Under the pieces are notes generated by a model. It ran no database searches and was not told the origin of the DNA. It saw only the letters and a program-made list of their open reading frames with translations. Positions 26,859 to 35,835 of a DNA stretch of 64,000 nt are shown piece after piece. The stretch's first letter is position 1; each line of letters begins with the position of its first letter. This stretch comes from Ilumatobacter sp. (GTDB taxonomy: Bacteria; Actinomycetota; Acidimicrobiia; Acidimicrobiales; Ilumatobacteraceae). The DNA lies in the NCBI GenBank assembly GCA_018666235.1, contig JABJAB010000025.1, positions 1 through 64,000 of the forward strand, written 5' to 3'. A program made the translations under genes and the position numbers.

Positions 26859-27620
26859 ATGGAGATCGAAGGACTCAAGGCCATCCTCATCGGCGGCGCG
26901 TCGGGGTTCGCACGTGCCACCGCAGAGCGCATCGCCGCCGGGGGCGGCAAGGTCGCGATCCTCGACCGAGAGCAGTCAGCCGGTGCCGAGGTTGCAGCCG
27001 AACTGAGCGGATCGTGGCATCCAACCGACGTACTCGACTTCGATGGCATCGAACTGGTCATCGACGAGGCAGTGGATGCGCTCGGCGGCCTCGACGTGGC
27101 GGTCAACACCGCCGGTGGTGGCAAGGCAGGGCGCACCCTGGGCCGCAACGGCCCCTTCAACCTCGACGACTTCCGAGCGGTGATCGATCTGAACCTGATT
27201 GGGACGTTCAACACCAACCGGCTCTGCGCCGACCACATGGCTGACAACGACCCAAACGACGATGACGAGCGAGGCATACTCATCAACACTTCGTCGATCG
27301 CCGCGTTCGAAGGCCAAGTCGGTCAGGTCGCCTACACCGCTGCGAAGGCAGGCATAGCGGGGATGACACTGACGATGGCGCGCGACCTGGGCACGATCGG
27401 CATCCGCGTCAACACGATCGCGCCCAGCTTGTTCGCGACCGGCCTCACCGCGGGGGTGACAGAGGAACGCGCCGCGAACCTCACGAAGGACGCTGCGTTC
27501 CCACGCCGCCTCGGACGACCTGACGAGTACGCGCGTCTGGCGATCGCGATGATCGAGAACCCCATGCTCAACGGCGACACCATCCGTCTCGACGCCGGGA
27601 CGCGATTCGCACCGAAGTAG
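26859..27620 (+). CDS. SDR family oxidoreductase (HADH2-like)
   Basis: A 253-residue SDR. KAILIGGASGFARATAERIAAGG carries the cofactor loop, and VNTAGG, INTSSIAAFEG and YTAAK the catalytic set. It resembles type II hydroxyacyl-CoA dehydrogenases (17beta-HSD10 class), which suits its place after an acyl-CoA dehydrogenase as the beta-oxidation hydroxyacyl step. An AGGAG site precedes the ATG at 26859. It ends 4 bp from the convergent VOC gene. Confidence 0.82.
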   Translation: MEIEGLKAILIGGASGFARATAERIAAGGGKVAILDREQSAGAEVAAELSGSWHPTDVLDFDGIELVIDEAVDALGGLDVAVNTAGGGKAGRTLGRNGPFNLDDFRAVIDLNLIGTFNTNRLCADHMADNDPNDDDERGILINTSSIAAFEGQVGQVAYTAAKAGIAGMTLTMARDLGTIGIRVNTIAPSLFATGLTAGVTEERAANLTKDAAFPRRLGRPDEYARLAIAMIENPMLNGDTIRLDAGTRFAPK

Positions 27621-27624
27621 CCCC

Positions 27625-28377
27625 TCACTCGGGGAGCGGCACCGGCGGCGTGGTCTCACTGACGCGGTGCCAGATGTCGGCATCAGACATCGTCATCAAT
27701 GCGGCGTAAATGTTGTCCGGGTAGTGCATACGCGGACCAGCCGAGTCGAGTGATGGTTGCGGAACGGGTTCGTCCCCCACCGCGACCCCAGCTGGACTCG
27801 TGAGCTTGGCGAGTTCATCGGCGGAGATGCCGCACAGGCCCTGCACCTCTGGATCGACCCACTGCTTTTCGTCAATGTCTGAGCCGCAGCACACTTCAAG
27901 GCTGAGCCCTTCAGGACCTGCGAAGTAGATCGACTTGATCATCCCGTGATCAATGGGGCCCATCACGTGAACGTCGTTCGACCGGATCCGGTCGCGCATC
28001 GCCAAAACGTCGTCGAGCGTGTCGACGTGCATGGCGATGTGCTGGGTCGCGCCACCAGTGACCGGTGCGCCTGGATTGCCCGCGTGGGTCACGCCGTACT
28101 CAATGTTGCTCGAGTTGCCGGGATGTTGCACGAACGCGATGTAGGACTCGCCAGACAACTCGACGAAGCCGTGGAAGGTGTTCTCCACGCCGTGCATCCA
28201 ATACAACGCTTTGGTCGGGCAGCCCAGGACCTCGGCCCAGTACGTGAGTTGCGCCTTCATGTCAGTGGTCGAGATCGCCAGATGATTGACACCCTTCGGG
28301 CGGAGGTCGGGGCGAATTGGACCCTCGATCGTCGGTGCAACCAGTGGTTGTGTCGAAGCGGATTCCGTCGTGCTCAT
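27625..28377 (-). CDS. VOC family extradiol-dioxygenase-like protein
   Basis: A 250-residue VOC protein: GVNHLAISTTDMKAQLTYWAEVLGC, then TQHIAMHVDTLDDVLAMRDRI and IYFAGPEGLSLEVCCGS, which places two His and a Glu as possible metal ligands. It could be an extradiol dioxygenase or another VOC enzyme; ligand details decide and are not certain here. It lies 63 bp downstream of the class III aminotransferase gene on the same strand. Confidence 0.75.
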   Translation of the reverse strand: MSTTESASTQPLVAPTIEGPIRPDLRPKGVNHLAISTTDMKAQLTYWAEVLGCPTKALYWMHGVENTFHGFVELSGESYIAFVQHPGNSSNIEYGVTHAGNPGAPVTGGATQHIAMHVDTLDDVLAMRDRIRSNDVHVMGPIDHGMIKSIYFAGPEGLSLEVCCGSDIDEKQWVDPEVQGLCGISADELAKLTSPAGVAVGDEPVPQPSLDSAGPRMHYPDNIYAALMTMSDADIWHRVSETTPPVPLPE

Positions 28378-28440
28378 AACCTCGAGCCTTTCATCAAAAC
28401 GGTGTCGTGCAGAGCGAGCTGAGGCACCCCCGATTGGTGC

Positions 28441-29739
28441 TCAGTGCTCGCCGTCGATCACGCCGATCGCGGCGATGAGGGCATCGATGCCATCGTCGAG
28501 TTCAGCTTCGCTGATGGCCAGCATCGGGGCCATGCGGATGACATTGCCATAGAGGCCGCCCTTGCCAACGAGCAGGCCGCGGTCCTTGGCAGCGTCGAGC
28601 AGTCGCGCGGTTGTCGCCGAGTCAGGTTCGATACCACCCGGGTGCACAATCTCGATGGCCTGCATCAGGCCACGACCGCGCAGCTCGGCAATCCAAGGGG
28701 TCGCTTCGATCACGGGTCCGAGGCGAGCAGTCAGGCGCTCGCCCATCTGCTTGGCGTTGCCCTGCAGGTCGTTATCGAGTACGTACTTCAACGTGGCTCG
28801 CCCCGCCGCGGCCGACAGCGGATTGCCGCCGAACGTGGAGAAGGAGAGCACGTCGATGCAGTCCATGATCTCTGCGCGGGCGACAACACCGGCGAGTGTG
28901 ATCCCGTTCCCGACGCCCTTGGCGAAGGTCAAGATGTCGGGCACGATGCCGTGTGCCTGGTATCCCCAGAAGTGCTCGCCAGTGCGGCCCCATCCGGTCT
29001 GAACTTCATCGGAGATGAACAGGATCTCGCGGTTCGCAAGTTCCTTGCTCATCGCACCGAAAAAGCCGTCAGGTGGTGTGGCGAATCCGCCAACACCCTG
29101 GATTGGCTCGGCGATCATGGCAGCGACCCTGCCGGCTGTGCCCATATCGATCATCTGAACGAGATCGTCCACGCAGGCTGCGGTGAAGGCGTCGTCGTCG
29201 AGGTCGCGGAACGGTGATCGCAGCCGATAGGCGCCTTGGATGAAGTTGACGTTCAGCCCTGACATGGCAGCCATCGACCAGGAGCTTTGCGCCGTGATTG
29301 CCTGCGCGGTGTGCGACCGTCCGTGGTAACTGTTGCGCATTGCGAGGATCTCATTTGAGCCGCGATACGTGGTGGCGAGCATGACCGCCATGTCGTTGGC
29401 TTCTGACCCGGAGGCGGTGAAGAACACACGGGCGTCGGGGATGCCTGACACCGCGGCGACGTCTTCGGCGAAGCCAATCATCGGCTCGGAGAGATAAAGC
29501 GTCGAGGTGTGCATGACCTTCGCCGCCTGCGCCTGAACGGCAGCGACGATCTCGGGAATCGAGTGGCCGATCATCGTCGTCAGCACACCGCCAAACCAGT
29601 CGAGGTAGCGATTGCCTTCGACATCCCAGACATGGCTGCCCTCACCGCGATCGATCGAGATCGGCTCGACGTGGAGGGGGCTGACGAACGAGGGCAGCAC
29701 CGCCCGGTATCGCTTGAGCAGTTCAGCATTCGTCGTCAT
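28441..29739 (-). CDS. class III PLP-dependent aminotransferase
   Basis: A 432-residue class III transaminase: HVWDVEGNRYLDWFGGVLT, FTASGSEANDMAVMLA, NSYHGRSHTAQAITA, AEPIQGVGG, ISDEVQTGWGRTGEHFWGYQ, and the PLP lysine in LTFAKGVGNG. The nearest characterised type is AGXT2-like alanine-glyoxylate or other omega-transaminases. The amino donor is unknown. It diverges from the ArsR gene across 117 bp that hold a palindrome and a promoter-like pair of hexamers. Confidence 0.85.
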   Translation of the reverse strand: MTTNAELLKRYRAVLPSFVSPLHVEPISIDRGEGSHVWDVEGNRYLDWFGGVLTTMIGHSIPEIVAAVQAQAAKVMHTSTLYLSEPMIGFAEDVAAVSGIPDARVFFTASGSEANDMAVMLATTYRGSNEILAMRNSYHGRSHTAQAITAQSSWSMAAMSGLNVNFIQGAYRLRSPFRDLDDDAFTAACVDDLVQMIDMGTAGRVAAMIAEPIQGVGGFATPPDGFFGAMSKELANREILFISDEVQTGWGRTGEHFWGYQAHGIVPDILTFAKGVGNGITLAGVVARAEIMDCIDVLSFSTFGGNPLSAAAGRATLKYVLDNDLQGNAKQMGERLTARLGPVIEATPWIAELRGRGLMQAIEIVHPGGIEPDSATTARLLDAAKDRGLLVGKGGLYGNVIRMAPMLAISEAELDDGIDALIAAIGVIDGEH

Positions 29740-29794
29740 CGTCAGTCCCCTGGGTCGATCGACTCGGCCCCGGCGGACACGAGAGTGAGGCCAG

Positions 29795-29838
29795 TCTGTC
29801 ACGGACAGAGTTGACATCATCGACCTCGTCAATTAGTT
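29795..29838 (+). promoter_or_regulatory. promoter with adjacent palindrome for arsR-SRPBCC operon
   Basis: A TCTGTC-ACG-GACAGA palindrome (29795-29809) touches a perfect -35 TTGACA (29811-29816). A -10-like TTAGTT (29833-29838) follows at 16 bp spacing, and the ArsR-type gene starts at 29857, leaving a very short leader. Hexamers are easily found by chance, but the -35 is exact and well placed. Confidence 0.45.
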
Positions 29839-29856
29839 TCCGTCTTGGTTAAATAC

Positions 29857-30285
29857 ATGACTGCGACACTCACTTCAGGCTTCTCCGGCGAGATCATCGA
29901 CATCAATGGCATCAGTGGCGATGACGACGACCGTCTCACCGTCACCTTCGCGGCGCTCGCCAACTCGACCCGCCGGGCGATCCTCGCTCACCTTGCCCAA
30001 GGGGCCGCAACAGTCAACGAACTCGCCGAACCGTTCGACATGAAACTGCCGGCGGTCTCGAAGCATCTCAAGGTGCTCGAACGAGCCGGTCTCATCGTCC
30101 GTGGCCAACACGCACAGTTCCGTCCGTGTGCCCTTGATGCTGCGCCGATCGCTCAGATCGCTGACTGGACCGAGCAGTACCGCCCCATGTGGGAAGCGCG
30201 CTTCGACCGCATGGACGACTACCTCACGCGGCTGCAACACCACACCGAACATCGACCAGAAGAGGCAGACAACAACGATGACTGA
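29857..30285 (+). CDS. ArsR-type winged-helix regulator
   Basis: A 142-residue regulator: LTVTFAALANSTRRAILAHLAQGAATVNELAEPFDMKLPAVSKHLKVLERAGLI is a complete ArsR helix-turn-helix with wing. There is no Cys metal-site motif, so it belongs to the metal-independent group commonly paired with SRPBCC (AHSA1) proteins. It overlaps the SRPBCC gene by 8 bp. A TTG at 29845 would extend it by four residues. Confidence 0.87.
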   Translation: MTATLTSGFSGEIIDINGISGDDDDRLTVTFAALANSTRRAILAHLAQGAATVNELAEPFDMKLPAVSKHLKVLERAGLIVRGQHAQFRPCALDAAPIAQIADWTEQYRPMWEARFDRMDDYLTRLQHHTEHRPEEADNNDD

Positions 30286-30784
30286 CACCAACACCACCGA
30301 TTCAGACTCGACCAAGTCCGTGGTCATCGAGCGCACCTTCGACGCGCCGATGCCACTCGTGTGGGCGATGTGGACCGACGCTGACCACTTCGCCGCTTGG
30401 TATGGCCCGACGGGTGCGCGCATCCCGGTAGCCAAGATGGACGTCACTGTCGGCGGCAAACGACACGTCTGCATGGAGATGGACACGCCCAACGGGGCGA
30501 TGCAGATGTGGTTCGTCGGCGAGTACCTCGAGGTGTCCCCGCACACCCGCCTCGTCTACACCGAGTCGATGAGCAACGCCGACGGCGACGTGATGACCGC
30601 CGGCGACATGGAGATGCCCGAAGGCATGCCAACCACGACCAAGGTCATCGTCGAACTCACCGACCGCAACAGCAAGACCGCCATGGTGATGACCCACGTC
30701 GGCGTGCCCGCAGACTCCCCCGGCGCACAGGGTTGGAATATGGCCCTCGACAAGCTCACCGCCCACATCACCGACGCCGCCTGA
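30278..30784 (+). CDS. SRPBCC/AHSA1 domain protein
   Basis: A 168-residue AHSA1-type START-like protein: VVIERTFDAPMPLVWAMWTDADHFAAWYGPTG, then a Met-rich stretch (CMEMDTPNGAMQMWFVGEYLEV, GDMEMPEGMPTTTKVIVEL) and a C-terminal GAQGWNMALDKLTAHI. It forms the common ArsR-SRPBCC pair with the preceding gene. The number of Met residues in and around the pocket is notable and may point to ligand or metal contact, but this is speculative. Confidence 0.82.
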   Translation: MTDTNTTDSDSTKSVVIERTFDAPMPLVWAMWTDADHFAAWYGPTGARIPVAKMDVTVGGKRHVCMEMDTPNGAMQMWFVGEYLEVSPHTRLVYTESMSNADGDVMTAGDMEMPEGMPTTTKVIVELTDRNSKTAMVMTHVGVPADSPGAQGWNMALDKLTAHITDAA

Positions 30785-30894
30785 CAACACTCGAACGGCG
30801 ATAACCGGAGGAGAACGATCCGCCGCTCATCGGGCGCCGGCACTACGGTCAAGATGGCGTCACCGACGAGGTGACGATGGGGAACGGAGCACGC

Positions 30895-32064
30895 ATGTCA
30901 GTGATCGACGAGATGGTCGGGCAAACCCGCAACTGGGTCGTCGGCCATCGCCTGCACGACCTGCCCACACCCAAACTCACACCAATGTTGGCCGCCAAGT
31001 GGCTCGTCGACGAATGGGCCCTACAGATCGAGACAACGAACAGCCGGCTACGCGCCCCATCGATCGACTTCCGTCGGCGACTCCGCAACGAACTCGGCGA
31101 CGGCGTCGAGATGTTCAACGACCGCGGCTGGGTCGATGATCCAATGTCATACCACGTCGACCCGCCGGAGCTGAGCCGGGTCACCCTGACACCCAGATCA
31201 GCCAGTGGCCTCGACTACCACCACCTCATCGCCGACAGCGAGTACGAACCTCACGACGGAGAGCCCGGTCGTGAACGTTGGCTGGAGTACGAACCCAACC
31301 GAACCGCGCACGCTTGGGTCCTGCGCCACGAGGGGCCGCCGCGCCCTTGGCTGATCTGCATCAACGGCTACCGCACCGGTACGCCGCGCATCGACTTCGC
31401 AGCGTTCAACGCCAAGCGCCTCCACCACAAACTTGGACTCAACCTCGCCTTTCCCGTCTCGCCGCTGCACGGCCCACGCGCCGTTGGAGCGTCGGGTGAC
31501 CGTGTGCTGTTCGGCGGTGCGATGAACACGGTGCACACGGCAGCCCAGGCAATCTGGGACATCCGCCGGCTCAAGCAGTGGCTGATCGACACCCAGGATG
31601 CCCCTGCCGTCGGGGCATCTGGCATCTCGCTCGGCGGCTACTTCACCTCACTGCTGGCCTGTTTCGAATCCGATCTGGCGATCGCGATCGCCGGAGTTCC
31701 CGAGGCAGACCTTGTGCGCGGCCTGCGTCGCAACGTCGAAGCATTACTGCCGCCCTTCTACGAGCAGTGGGGACTCAGTTGGCGATCGCTCGAACGCGTC
31801 AACCGCGCTGTCTCGCCACTCGCCATGCAGCCCGTGATTCCCCACGAGGCCCGCTTCATCTACGGCGGCATCGTCGACCGATGGGTACGGCCCGGCAATG
31901 TGCACGCCTTGTGGGAGCACTGGGAGCAGCCTGAAATCTGCTGGTACGAGGGCAGCCACCTCTCATTCCCACTCGAATCAAAGGTCACCGACTTCGTCAC
32001 CGACGCACTCGCCGCGCGTCTCGGCACCCCCATCGGACAGGAACGCCTCCTGAGAAGCGCGTAG
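30895..32064 (+). CDS. alpha/beta hydrolase
   Basis: A 389-residue protein. The hydrolase core is in the C-terminal two thirds, with PWLICINGYRTGTPR (oxyanion strand), GASGISLGGYF (nucleophile elbow GxSxG) and a C-terminal YEGSHLSFP with the likely catalytic His. The first about 130 residues are a helical extension. Substrate unknown. A GGAG site precedes the ATG at 30895. An enoyl-CoA hydratase gene follows after 4 bp, which suggests the two act together or are at least co-transcribed. Confidence 0.72.
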   Translation: MSVIDEMVGQTRNWVVGHRLHDLPTPKLTPMLAAKWLVDEWALQIETTNSRLRAPSIDFRRRLRNELGDGVEMFNDRGWVDDPMSYHVDPPELSRVTLTPRSASGLDYHHLIADSEYEPHDGEPGRERWLEYEPNRTAHAWVLRHEGPPRPWLICINGYRTGTPRIDFAAFNAKRLHHKLGLNLAFPVSPLHGPRAVGASGDRVLFGGAMNTVHTAAQAIWDIRRLKQWLIDTQDAPAVGASGISLGGYFTSLLACFESDLAIAIAGVPEADLVRGLRRNVEALLPPFYEQWGLSWRSLERVNRAVSPLAMQPVIPHEARFIYGGIVDRWVRPGNVHALWEHWEQPEICWYEGSHLSFPLESKVTDFVTDALAARLGTPIGQERLLRSA

Positions 32065-32068
32065 CACC

Positions 32069-32821
32069 ATGACTGAACCACTCGTCCTCCGCACCGACAT
32101 CGCCACTGCAGACGGCGCTGTGCTGACCACCCTCACGCTCAATCGGCCCGACAAGCTCAACGCACTCGGCCCCACCATGTTCATCGAGCTACGCGAGCAT
32201 CTCGATGCGATCGCTGGCGACGAATCGGTGGGCTGTGTCGTACTGACAGGTGCCGGCCGCGCGTTCTGCGCTGGTCATGACCTCGGGTCAATCGCGTCCG
32301 GCGAACGAGCACCGAGCCGTCACTTCGAACCGGAGACGGTTGATGCCCTCGAAGCGCTCCCGCAGCCGACGATCGCCCGCATCCATGGGCACTGCTACAC
32401 GGGTGGACTTGAACTCGCGTTGGCGTGTGACCTGCTCATCGCCAGCGAGTCGGCCAAGCTCGGCGACACCCACGGCCAATGGGGGCTGGCACCCATTTGG
32501 GGCATGTCGATCCGACTGCCCGAACGCATTGGTCGCTCCGCAGCAAAGGAGCTGATGTTCACCAGCCGACGAATCACCGGCGCCGAGGCGGCCGGCATGG
32601 GACTCGTGGACCAGTGCGTTGCCGACGACAATCTTGACGCCACCGTCGATGCGTTGAGCAGCGAGATCCTTGCCAACTCACGTGGCACCAATCGCATCGT
32701 GAAACGGCTCATCGATGACCGCGAGCAACGCACCCGCAGCGATGCGCTGCTGCACGAACGCCAACTGCCACACGGCATGCCAGATGACATGGCCGACCGG
32801 ATGTCTCGAGGTGGACGCTGA
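32069..32821 (+). CDS. enoyl-CoA hydratase/isomerase family protein
   Basis: A 250-residue crotonase: LTLNRPDKLNALGPTMFIEL, VVLTGAGRAFCAGHDL (oxyanion strand) and ARIHGHCYTGGLELALACDLLIAS (second oxyanion strand), then AKLGDTHGQWGLAPIWGMSIRLPERIG. It processes an acyl-CoA; the exact reaction is not fixed by the sequence. The TauD-like gene starts on its last base. Confidence 0.85.
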   Translation: MTEPLVLRTDIATADGAVLTTLTLNRPDKLNALGPTMFIELREHLDAIAGDESVGCVVLTGAGRAFCAGHDLGSIASGERAPSRHFEPETVDALEALPQPTIARIHGHCYTGGLELALACDLLIASESAKLGDTHGQWGLAPIWGMSIRLPERIGRSAAKELMFTSRRITGAEAAGMGLVDQCVADDNLDATVDALSSEILANSRGTNRIVKRLIDDREQRTRSDALLHERQLPHGMPDDMADRMSRGGR

Positions 32822-33675
32822 TGGACACCGCAGGACGCATTCAGGTTGTGCCGAGCGGAGCGGCGTGCGGCGCAACCGTGCGCGATGTAGATCTTCGCCG
32901 ACTCGATGATGCCGACGTTGCTGCCATCCGTGCTGCGTGGCTCGAGCACAAAGTGTTGGCGTTCCCCGATCAGCAGTTGAGTGACAGTGATCTCGAAGCG
33001 TTCACGCTCCGGTTCGGTCCTTTCGGTGACGACCCCTTTTTCGCTGCGATCGATGGGCATCCCCACATCGCGGCAATTCGCCGTCGCGCTGACGAGACGT
33101 CGTCACTCTTCGCTGAAAACTGGCACGCCGACTGGAGCTTTCAGGAGTTTCCGCCCGACGGGACATGTCTGTACGGCAAGGTCATTCCACCGCTCGGCGG
33201 CGACACGTTGTACACCAACCAGCAGGCCGCACTTGCGGCGATGCCTGCAGAACTCCGTGCCAAGATCGACGGCAAAGTCGGTATCCATTCGGCGCGCGGC
33301 GGCTATGCGCCCGACGGTCAGTACGGCGACGACGATGCGGACCGGTCGATGCAGATCCGTCCGAATGACAGCGCCTACGCCACCCAGCTCCATCCGTTGA
33401 TTCGGACCCACCCTGAGACGGGCGCCGAGACGCTGTACTCGACCATCGGCTACATCATCGGCATCGATGGCATGGACGACGACGACGCCAGGCTGCTCCT
33501 CGGTGAGATGTATGCCTGGCAAACCCGAGATGAGTTCCAGTACCAACATCGGTGGGAGCCGAACATGCTGGTGATGTGGGACAACCGGTGCGTTCTGCAC
33601 CGCGCAACCGGCGGCTACGACGGTTACGACCGGCTGTTGCACCGCACGACGATTGGTTACCGAGCCATCGCGTAG
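32821..33675 (+). CDS. TauD/TfdA family Fe(II)/2-oxoglutarate dioxygenase
   Basis: A 284-residue dioxygenase. WHADWSF holds the first His and the Asp of the iron triad, and the C-terminal RCVLHRATGGYDGYDRLLHRTTI holds the second His and the 2-oxoglutarate Arg. The family hydroxylates taurine, phenoxyacetates, carnitine-like compounds and alkyl sulfates. The substrate here is unknown, although the number of sulfatases in the window makes a sulfur-bearing organic worth testing. It overlaps the convergent CMD gene by 19 bp. Confidence 0.87.
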   Translation: MDTAGRIQVVPSGAACGATVRDVDLRRLDDADVAAIRAAWLEHKVLAFPDQQLSDSDLEAFTLRFGPFGDDPFFAAIDGHPHIAAIRRRADETSSLFAENWHADWSFQEFPPDGTCLYGKVIPPLGGDTLYTNQQAALAAMPAELRAKIDGKVGIHSARGGYAPDGQYGDDDADRSMQIRPNDSAYATQLHPLIRTHPETGAETLYSTIGYIIGIDGMDDDDARLLLGEMYAWQTRDEFQYQHRWEPNMLVMWDNRCVLHRATGGYDGYDRLLHRTTIGYRAIA

Positions 33676-34223
33676 AACTCGTCGTTCGGACGCATCGAGG
33701 TGAGGTTCGCCAGCCGATTCGACATGGCAAAGAACGCCGCGATCGCGCCGATGTCCCAGATCTCGTCGTCGGTGAAGCCAGCCGCACGCATCGCGTCGAG
33801 ATCGGCATCGACGATCTGCGCCGAATCGCCTGCGACCTTGAGGCCGAAGTCGATCATGTGCCGTTCGCGCGACGAAAGGTCGGCCTTCCACGGATTGATC
33901 GCAAGTTGATCTGCGATCAACGGGTTCTTCGCCCGAATCCGGAGGATGGCACCGTGCGCCACCACGCAGTACAGGCAGCCGTTGGTTGCACTTGTCGCCA
34001 CGACGATCATCTCGCGTTCCGCTTTCGAAAGTCCGTCGGACTTGTCCATCAAGGCGTCGTGCGCGGCAAAGAAGGCACGGAACTCAGCCGGCCGATGCGC
34101 GAGCGCCAGAAACACGTTGGGGATGAATCCCGACTTCTCCTGGATCGTTTCGATCAACGCCCGGATGTCGTCGGGAAGCTCAGCAAGCTCGGGAACCGGG
34201 AAACGAGAGATCGGGAGGGCCAT
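33657..34223 (-). CDS. carboxymuconolactone-decarboxylase-like / peroxidase-related protein
   Basis: A 188-residue AhpD-like protein of the CMD superfamily. The redox pair is CLYC in NGCLYCVVAHGAILR, with a following His. The lead FPVPELAELPDDIRALIETIQEKSGFIPNVFLALAHRPAEFRAFF is the pattern of uncharacterised peroxidase-related enzymes. It probably reduces peroxides with a thiol partner. It is the last gene of a minus-strand run with the AMP-ligase and amidohydrolase. Confidence 0.82.
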   Translation of the reverse strand: MALPISRFPVPELAELPDDIRALIETIQEKSGFIPNVFLALAHRPAEFRAFFAAHDALMDKSDGLSKAEREMIVVATSATNGCLYCVVAHGAILRIRAKNPLIADQLAINPWKADLSSRERHMIDFGLKVAGDSAQIVDADLDAMRAAGFTDDEIWDIGAIAAFFAMSNRLANLTSMRPNDEFYAMAR

Positions 34224-34263
34224 GCCTGAGGAACGTAGCGGCGCCGCGCAGACGGCATCGACT

Positions 34264-35835
34264 TCAGAGCTGGTTGCGGCGGATCTTGCCCGTTGCGGTG
34301 CGCGGCAGCTCATCGCAGAACACCACACGTCGCGGCACCTTGTGGCGAGCGAGGTTGTCGGCAACAGCCGCGCGGACCTGCTTGGACGTCAGCCGCACCC
34401 CTGGCGCCGTGACGACATGCGCGACCAGCCCTTGCCCGAAGACATCATCGTCGACGCCGACCACAGCGACATCAGAGATCCCCTCGACGGCCAACAACAG
34501 GTCTTCAACCTCGCCCGGGAACACGTTCTCGCCACCGCTCACGATCATGTCGTCCGCACGGCCGGTCACAAACAGCAATCCGCTCTCGTCGAGGTGGCCC
34601 ACATCGCCGGTTGACATCAGACCATCGATGATCTCCTTGCCACCGCCGCCCGTATAGCCGTCGAATTGCGAGCCGTTGCCGACGAAGATCCGGCCGGCAG
34701 ATCCCGGAGGAAGTGGACGACCAGCGTCGTCGAGGATGACAACGGTCGACCCAGCAAGCGCTCGGCCAGCCGTCGACGGTGACGCCGTCAGGTCTGCAGG
34801 TGTGGCGAGTGTGGCCTGGCCGACCTCGGTGGATCCGTACAGGTTGTACAGGTTTGGGCCGACGCGTCTGAGCCAATTCTCGACCACTGGAATCGGCAAA
34901 GCCGAACCACTCGAGGCGACAATGCGCAGCGCGGTCAGGTCAGTCGTGTCGAGACCTTCGGCGTCGAGGAGTCGCTGCAAGATGACAGGGACCACGGCGA
35001 GCACCGTCACGGCATCGTGTTCAAGCCGGGCAAGCGTTCGATCGGCATCGAAGGAAGCGCTGACCGTGATCGTTGCTCCCAGCAACGCTGCGAGACCCAT
35101 CTGGGCAAGACCCCAGGCATGGAACAGCGGCGAGGTGATCGCAACGATGTCGTCGAACCGGTAGGGGATGCTCTCGACAATCGCCGCCGCCGCTGGGTCA
35201 GCACGGACACTGCGCTGCGCGCCCTTCGGCGTCCCTGTGGTTCCCGATGTCAGCAGCACTGGCGCCAGCGGCTTCGACGGTCGAAGCGGCAGGCGCCGGG
35301 CTCCGGAACTTCGAACCGCTCGCAGCGACGTTGTTCCTGCGTGCACTTCGCACGCGGCGGACGAGCCGACCACGACGACCGGCGCGCGAAACGATTCCCG
35401 ATCGACCAGTTCGACGAGTTCGGCATCGACCACCAAGACATCAACCTGCTCGCGGGCGAGCACATCGCGTAGCTGCGGCGCCGCGAATCCGGTGTTCAAG
35501 TAGACGACAGAGACGCCGAGCTTGGCGGCGGCAATGGTCGCCTCGACGAACTCACGATGATTTCGGCAGGCGATACCAAGTCGCTCACCGCGGTCGAGTC
35601 CAAGTTGGCGGAGCCCGTTGGCAAGTTGTGTCGAGTTTCGATCGAGCTCGCCGCAGCTGATCGAGCCGCGATCGTCGACGACTGCTGTTCGGTTCGGCGT
35701 GGCCAGTGCGGACGCGGTGTACGGCGCGGCGAGCGTGGGTCCCCACCGACCAATCGCTGCGGTCAACGCAGGAAGTCGGCGCGGATCCAGCAGACCGGCG
35801 CGACGCGTCACGTCGACGAGTGAGCTGCTGTTCAT
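34264..35835 (-). CDS. AMP-dependent acyl-CoA ligase (FadD-like)
   Basis: A 523-residue ANL-family ligase. LLTSGTTGTPKGAQR is the phosphate loop, NLYGSTEVGQATLATP the A5 region, STGDVGHLDESGLLFVTGRADDMIVSGGENVFPGEVE the hinge, and RTATGKIRR contains the catalytic Lys. It resembles mycobacterial FadD12-like fatty-acid CoA ligases. It activates a carboxylic acid to its CoA thioester. The start overlaps the amidohydrolase stop in ATGA. Confidence 0.87.
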   Translation of the reverse strand: MNSSSLVDVTRRAGLLDPRRLPALTAAIGRWGPTLAAPYTASALATPNRTAVVDDRGSISCGELDRNSTQLANGLRQLGLDRGERLGIACRNHREFVEATIAAAKLGVSVVYLNTGFAAPQLRDVLAREQVDVLVVDAELVELVDRESFRAPVVVVGSSAACEVHAGTTSLRAVRSSGARRLPLRPSKPLAPVLLTSGTTGTPKGAQRSVRADPAAAAIVESIPYRFDDIVAITSPLFHAWGLAQMGLAALLGATITVSASFDADRTLARLEHDAVTVLAVVPVILQRLLDAEGLDTTDLTALRIVASSGSALPIPVVENWLRRVGPNLYNLYGSTEVGQATLATPADLTASPSTAGRALAGSTVVILDDAGRPLPPGSAGRIFVGNGSQFDGYTGGGGKEIIDGLMSTGDVGHLDESGLLFVTGRADDMIVSGGENVFPGEVEDLLLAVEGISDVAVVGVDDDVFGQGLVAHVVTAPGVRLTSKQVRAAVADNLARHKVPRRVVFCDELPRTATGKIRRNQL

